Assembly: GCA_045654685.1 (NCBI GenBank)
Contig: JAZONV010000100.1
Coordinates: forward strand, 1-64,000
Origin: RGIG1828 sp045654685
GTDB taxonomy: Bacteria > Bacillota > Clostridia > UMGS1810
DNA: 64,000 nt
Direction of reading: 5' to 3'
Shown here: positions 61,285 through 64,000 of the stretch, one piece after another
Numbering within the stretch: position 1 is the first letter of the stretch
How the letters are laid out: every line of letters starts with the position of its first letter
The notes under the pieces: generated by a model
Seen by the model: the letters and a program-made list of their open reading frames with translations, nothing else
What the model was told of the DNA's origin: nothing
Databases searched by the model: none
Translations under genes and position numbers: made by a program

Positions 61285-62289
61285 ATGAAGAACTTCACTA
61301 TTAGTGATTATACACTAATAAAAATAGATTTGAAAAGATATGATGAAATAATAGATTATGGTGTGAAAATGGTAGGAGCACCCCTTGAGTGGGATGAGAC
61401 TATGGGCGAGGGGATAAAGGTTGGCATTATAGATACCGGAGTATGTCTGTCTCATCCTGATTTATATCATAGAATTACAGATGGTGTAAATTTCACAACA
61501 GAAGACAAAGGATCTTTTGAAGATTATAATGGTCACGGCACCCACGTTGCCGGGATCGTAGCGGCGGAGAGAAATGGTATAGGGGTTGTGGGTGTTGCAC
61601 CTAAATCTGATTTGTATATTGCCAAAGCATTTGATAAGACCGGAAAAACAGACTATAACGCAATTGAAAAAAGTATATTATGGCTTATTGACAGAAAAGT
61701 TGATGTTATAAATATGTCTTTTTCATCACCAAACACATTTCCAAGATACAGCAAACTCATACACATGGCAAATCAAAAAGGAATTACATTGATATGTGCA
61801 GCCGGTAATGATGGTGCTAATGGGAAAAATACAATAGGATATCCCGCAAAATTTAATGAGACTATTGCTGTGTCCGCTATTGATATTAACAAACATGTGG
61901 CAGAATTTTCTTCCACAGGTACAGCAGCCGAAATATCTGCGGCAGGAATAAATATATATTCCACTTTTCTTGACAATGGATATGCAATTTTGAGCGGAAC
62001 ATCTATGGCAACACCAATAATTACCGGTGCTGTGGCAATTTTACAGGCAAAAGGTATGATGAGATATCATAGAAAACTCACACCTGATGAAATCAGATTG
62101 CTGTTGAATATATACACCGAAGACCTTAGTGGGTTGGGCAAAGATGACAGATACGGATATGGACTATTTAGTTTTGGCAGAATATCTACAGGTGATTATG
62201 TTGATGAATATGAGGCATTAAGAACTTTGACAAATCGCATTGGTGTCGATCAAAGTGTAAAAAATTTACTTATTGCAATGTTGAAGTGA
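61285..62289 (+). CDS. Subtilisin-like serine protease, no signal peptide
   Basis: 334 residues, family S8. The catalytic triad is visible: D50 in GIIDTGV, H84 in GHGTHVAGI, S240 in GTSMATP; the oxyanion Asn is in CAAGNDGANG. There is no signal peptide and only a ~40-residue N-terminal stretch (MKNFTISDYTLIKIDLKRYD) before the core, so it is probably intracellular, like IspA of Bacillus; the N-terminus may serve as a short propeptide. About 45 residues follow the catalytic core. ATG 61285 fits CGGAGTG (61271-61277). Confidence 0.92.
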   Translation: MKNFTISDYTLIKIDLKRYDEIIDYGVKMVGAPLEWDETMGEGIKVGIIDTGVCLSHPDLYHRITDGVNFTTEDKGSFEDYNGHGTHVAGIVAAERNGIGVVGVAPKSDLYIAKAFDKTGKTDYNAIEKSILWLIDRKVDVINMSFSSPNTFPRYSKLIHMANQKGITLICAAGNDGANGKNTIGYPAKFNETIAVSAIDINKHVAEFSSTGTAAEISAAGINIYSTFLDNGYAILSGTSMATPIITGAVAILQAKGMMRYHRKLTPDEIRLLLNIYTEDLSGLGKDDRYGYGLFSFGRISTGDYVDEYEALRTLTNRIGVDQSVKNLLIAMLK

Positions 62290-62293
62290 TTAA

Positions 62294-62356
62294 AAAAAGC
62301 AGGCTGTGCCTGCGCCCATGTCGCGTGTGTAGTTCGTTATGCATCTCATCTCGCGA
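62294..62356. other. GC-rich palindromic segment between subtilisin and tRNA genes
   Basis: GCAGGC-TGT-GCCTGC (62299-62313) is followed by TCGCG (62321-62325) and CGCGA (62352-62356), an inverted pair around TGTGTAGTTCGTTATGCATC. The segment is richer in G+C than its surroundings and carries no gene. It may be a dispersed intergenic repeat; other copies are not in this window. Confidence 0.35.
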
Positions 62357-62393
62357 AGTAAAAAAACGGAAATTCCTATACAGCAAAAAAAAT

Positions 62394-62429
62394 AAAAACG
62401 ACAAGATTCTGCTGAATCTTGTCGTTTTT
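62394..62429 (-). terminator. Terminator of tRNA-Leu
   Basis: AAAAACGACAAGATTC and GAATCTTGTCGTTTTT form a perfect 16-bp stem with a 4-nt loop. On the minus strand TTTTTATTTTTTTTG follows. Confidence 0.92.
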
Positions 62430-62431
62430 GA

Positions 62432-62512
62432 TGCGGGTGACAGGACTTGAACCTGCACACCGGAGGCACAAGAACCTAAATCTTGCGTGTCTGCCAATTC
62501 CACCACACCCGC
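62432..62512 (-). tRNA. tRNA-Leu (UAG anticodon)
   Basis: On the minus strand the acceptor stem GCGGGTG pairs with CACCCGC. The anticodon stem CAAGA/TCTTG encloses loop TTTAGGT, giving anticodon TAG (UAG). The T arm has GGTTCAAGTCC. A short variable region is present (TGCCTCCGGTGT...), on the small side for tRNA-Leu. The discriminator is A; CCA is not encoded. Confidence 0.93.
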
Positions 62513-62525
62513 AAATAACATTGAT

Positions 62526-62554
62526 ATTATATCATATCATCTGTTATGTGTCAA
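62526..62554 (-). promoter_or_regulatory. Consensus promoter of tRNA-Leu
   Basis: Minus strand TTGACA (62554-62549), 17-bp spacer, TATAAT (62531-62526): exact consensus, 13 bp before the tRNA. A TATAACATGTTATA palindrome lies just upstream of the -35. Confidence 0.88.
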
Positions 62555-62628
62555 TTATAACATGTTATATTTTAACATTATAAAATCGCTTGGCAAATAG
62601 CATTTATGCATAAATAATATCTGCACAA

Positions 62629-62931
62629 TTATTTTTCAAAATCAAGGCAGTATCTCGCAAATGCATGCGGTCTGACTTTTTCATCTGCAACTTTTACATG
62701 TTCAGGATGTATAGCATAACCTTTGAGTGCTTCAACAGATTCAAATGAAGAATCAAGCATTAAATCAGCATTTGAGGTTTCAAGACCGTTTATATATACG
62801 TTTATATCAATAAGTCCGGGGATTTTCCCCTGAAGGTCTTCAAGAGACACTTTAATGTCTTTTTTGATATTTTCTTTTTCTTCTTTGGAATATTCTTTTT
62901 TCAATTCCCATAAAATAACGTGCTTAACCAT
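62629..62931 (-). CDS. Dabb family (stress-responsive alpha/beta barrel) protein
   Basis: 100 residues: VKHVILWELKKEYSKEEKEN at the start, GLIDINVYINGLETSNADLM, SFESVEALKGYAIHPEHVKV and a C-terminal RPHAFARYCLDFEK. This is the ferredoxin-like dimeric barrel domain of unknown biochemical role. It lies 18 bp after the DUF5662 gene on the minus strand, presumably one operon. Confidence 0.9.
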   Translation of the reverse strand: MVKHVILWELKKEYSKEEKENIKKDIKVSLEDLQGKIPGLIDINVYINGLETSNADLMLDSSFESVEALKGYAIHPEHVKVADEKVRPHAFARYCLDFEK

Positions 62932-62949
62932 AATTATAACCTCTTTCTT

Positions 62950-63486
62950 TTAGTAAGTATATTTTTCTTTTATTCTCTTTTTAATAATCTTAAATACTGC
63001 TTCCTCACCTTTGTCAGCGAGCGTCTGAAGTAAAAATTCTAATTCATCAGATGTATCGGGGTGAATTACTCTTTTTCCTTTTGCTCTCATAAAGTATTCT
63101 ATAGGATGGGTATCTTTATAATTTTCGCCCTGATAAATTTTGCTTGCAGCAACTCTGTCGCAAAACATTTCTGCAACATATCTGTATGGCATTTTTACGG
63201 GTGACATCATTCTTGTTTCTGTGCTGTAGTCTTTCCAATATTCAAAATGATGCTTGTTCCTTCCCTGATGATGTATCCATGCAACGGAATATCCATTATC
63301 ACGGCGTTCACCCTCATTAGGACTTCTGTCGCCCTGGAAATATTTTGCACCACGAAAAAATTCGGTGGGAGAGTATTTGGAAAGGTCGTGCCTCAATCCT
63401 TGCCACAGTATTCCGCATTTGGCACAATGCTGAATTACTTTGTGCCTGTGTTTGGTAATCACCTTAAAATGTTTTATAGGGTGCAT
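62950..63486 (-). CDS. DUF5662 family protein
   Basis: 178 residues, rich in His and Lys. Conserved stretches are HRHKVIQHCAKCGILWQGL, RHDLSKYSPTEFFRGAKY, AWIHHQGRNKHHFEYW and EMFCDRVAASKIYQGENY. The clustered His/Asp residues suggest an HD-like metal site, but no function is established. The ribosome binding site AGAGGTAGG precedes the ATG on the minus strand. Confidence 0.8.
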   Translation of the reverse strand: MHPIKHFKVITKHRHKVIQHCAKCGILWQGLRHDLSKYSPTEFFRGAKYFQGDRSPNEGERRDNGYSVAWIHHQGRNKHHFEYWKDYSTETRMMSPVKMPYRYVAEMFCDRVAASKIYQGENYKDTHPIEYFMRAKGKRVIHPDTSDELEFLLQTLADKGEEAVFKIIKKRIKEKYTY

Positions 63487-63506
63487 AATCCTACCTCTTT
63501 CAAAAA

Positions 63507-63538
63507 TTCGGCACTGCTATTATCTGTTTAGCAGTGCC
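63507..63538 (-). terminator. Terminator of thrS
   Basis: GGCACTGCTA (63510-63519) pairs with TAGCAGTGCC (63529-63538), a perfect 10-bp stem 8 bp after the thrS stop. GAATTTTTG follows on the minus strand. Confidence 0.85.
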
Positions 63539-63546
63539 GTATATTT

Positions 63547-64000
63547 TTAGTGTGCTCTTGTGTCTATTTCTTCTTTTATCAGTTTGAAGAAATCGTCAAA
63601 TGATTTTGAACCAAGATCTCCGTCTTTTCTGGAGCGTACAGATACAGTTGCATCTGCTTCCTCTTTTTCTCCGACTATGAGCATGTATGGAACTTTTTCC
63701 ATTTGTGCTTCTCTGATTTTGTATCCGAGTTTTTCATTTCTGAAATCTGCTTCAACGCGGATATCAAGATCTTCAAGTTTTTTCTTAACGTCTTCTGCAT
63801 AATCAAAATATTTTTCGGAAACAGGAATAATCTGAACCTGAGTAGGAGCCATCCATGTTGGAAGTGCACCTGCATATTTTTCAATGAGAAGAGCAAGAGT
63901 TCTTTCGTAGCAACCGATGGATGTTCTGTGAATTATATATGGATTTTTCTTTTCACCATCAGAATCAACATATTCCATACCAAATTTTTCGGCAAGAAGC
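63547..64000 (-). CDS. thrS: Threonyl-tRNA synthetase, C-terminal part (continues beyond window)
   Basis: About 150 C-terminal residues are visible; the frame remains open to base 64000 (LLAEKFG precedes EYVDSDGEKKN). Signatures are IHRTSIGCYERTLALLIEKY (motif 3 region), the hinge GALPTWMAPTQVQIIPVSEK, and the anticodon-binding domain with YKIREAQMEKVPYMLIVGEKE and SVRSRKDGDLG. It charges tRNA-Thr. Any T-box leader would lie outside the window. Confidence 0.95.
   Translation of the reverse strand, partial: LLAEKFGMEYVDSDGEKKNPYIIHRTSIGCYERTLALLIEKYAGALPTWMAPTQVQIIPVSEKYFDYAEDVKKKLEDLDIRVEADFRNEKLGYKIREAQMEKVPYMLIVGEKEEADATVSVRSRKDGDLGSKSFDDFFKLIKEEIDTRAH

Noticed and set aside
62270..62521. 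Minus-strand open frame of about 83 codons
   Set aside because: It covers the tRNA-Leu gene and its terminator and is a chance frame.

Overview
The window looks like a chromosomal piece of a low-GC, strictly anaerobic, endospore-forming member of the Clostridia. The evidence is the AT-rich base use, strong GGAGG-type ribosome binding sites, AddAB instead of RecBCD, RNase J, an [FeFe]-hydrogenase of the HydABC type, a class III (glycyl radical) ribonucleotide reductase, and the sporulation gene yunB. S-layer-homology (SLH) proteins indicate a Gram-positive surface layer. The order or family cannot be fixed from the sequence alone.

Layout. 1-6651: three co-directional genes for large secreted proteins. 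The first enters from outside the window and carries ~230-residue repeats; the next two carry SLH domains. 6652-7086: a terminator, then remnants resembling two ISL3-type left ends, then the pyrH promoter. 7087-12169: pyrH-frr-uppS-cdsA-dxr-rseP (UMP kinase, ribosome recycling, undecaprenyl and phospholipid precursors, isoprenoid synthesis, intramembrane protease), followed by xpt. 13106-19144: RNase J, a YitT-like membrane protein, dipeptidase PepD, an OPT peptide transporter and a PqqD-like protein. 19283-27941: addB-addA and a Na/Pi cotransporter.

28121-37591 is the most distinctive block. It holds a dNTPase-like HD protein, a DRTGG protein, an RsbW-like ATPase, a divergent (putatively sensory) [FeFe]-hydrogenase-like protein, a second DRTGG protein, a PHP phosphoesterase, then hydC, a second GHKL ATPase, a 2Fe-2S ferredoxin, hydB and hydA. 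It reads as an NAD-linked, possibly electron-bifurcating hydrogenase joined to a candidate redox or H2 signalling module.

37724-43283: a split ThrE exporter, VanZ-like protein, murA, yunB, and the tRNA wobble-uridine genes trmR-trhP. On the minus strand, 43577-48054: a ZIP transporter, the uraA-upp uracil salvage operon and a MATE exporter. The MATE gene is divergent from a DeoR regulator, with direct repeats between them. 49029-55261: a run containing a degenerate GDPD-like protein, a lipid kinase, an ECF S component, a uridine-kinase-like kinase, glycerate kinase, a PHP phosphatase, a CBM9-like protein and nrdG. 55479-57585: two Gfo/Idh/MocA oxidoreductases. 57856-61126: nrdD, with a fused glutaredoxin-like tail and a NrdR-type box at its promoter, then trxB. 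61285-64000: an intracellular subtilisin; then, on the minus strand, tRNA-Leu(UAG), Dabb and DUF5662 proteins and the 3' part of thrS.

All functions are assigned from motifs read by eye; no database search was run.
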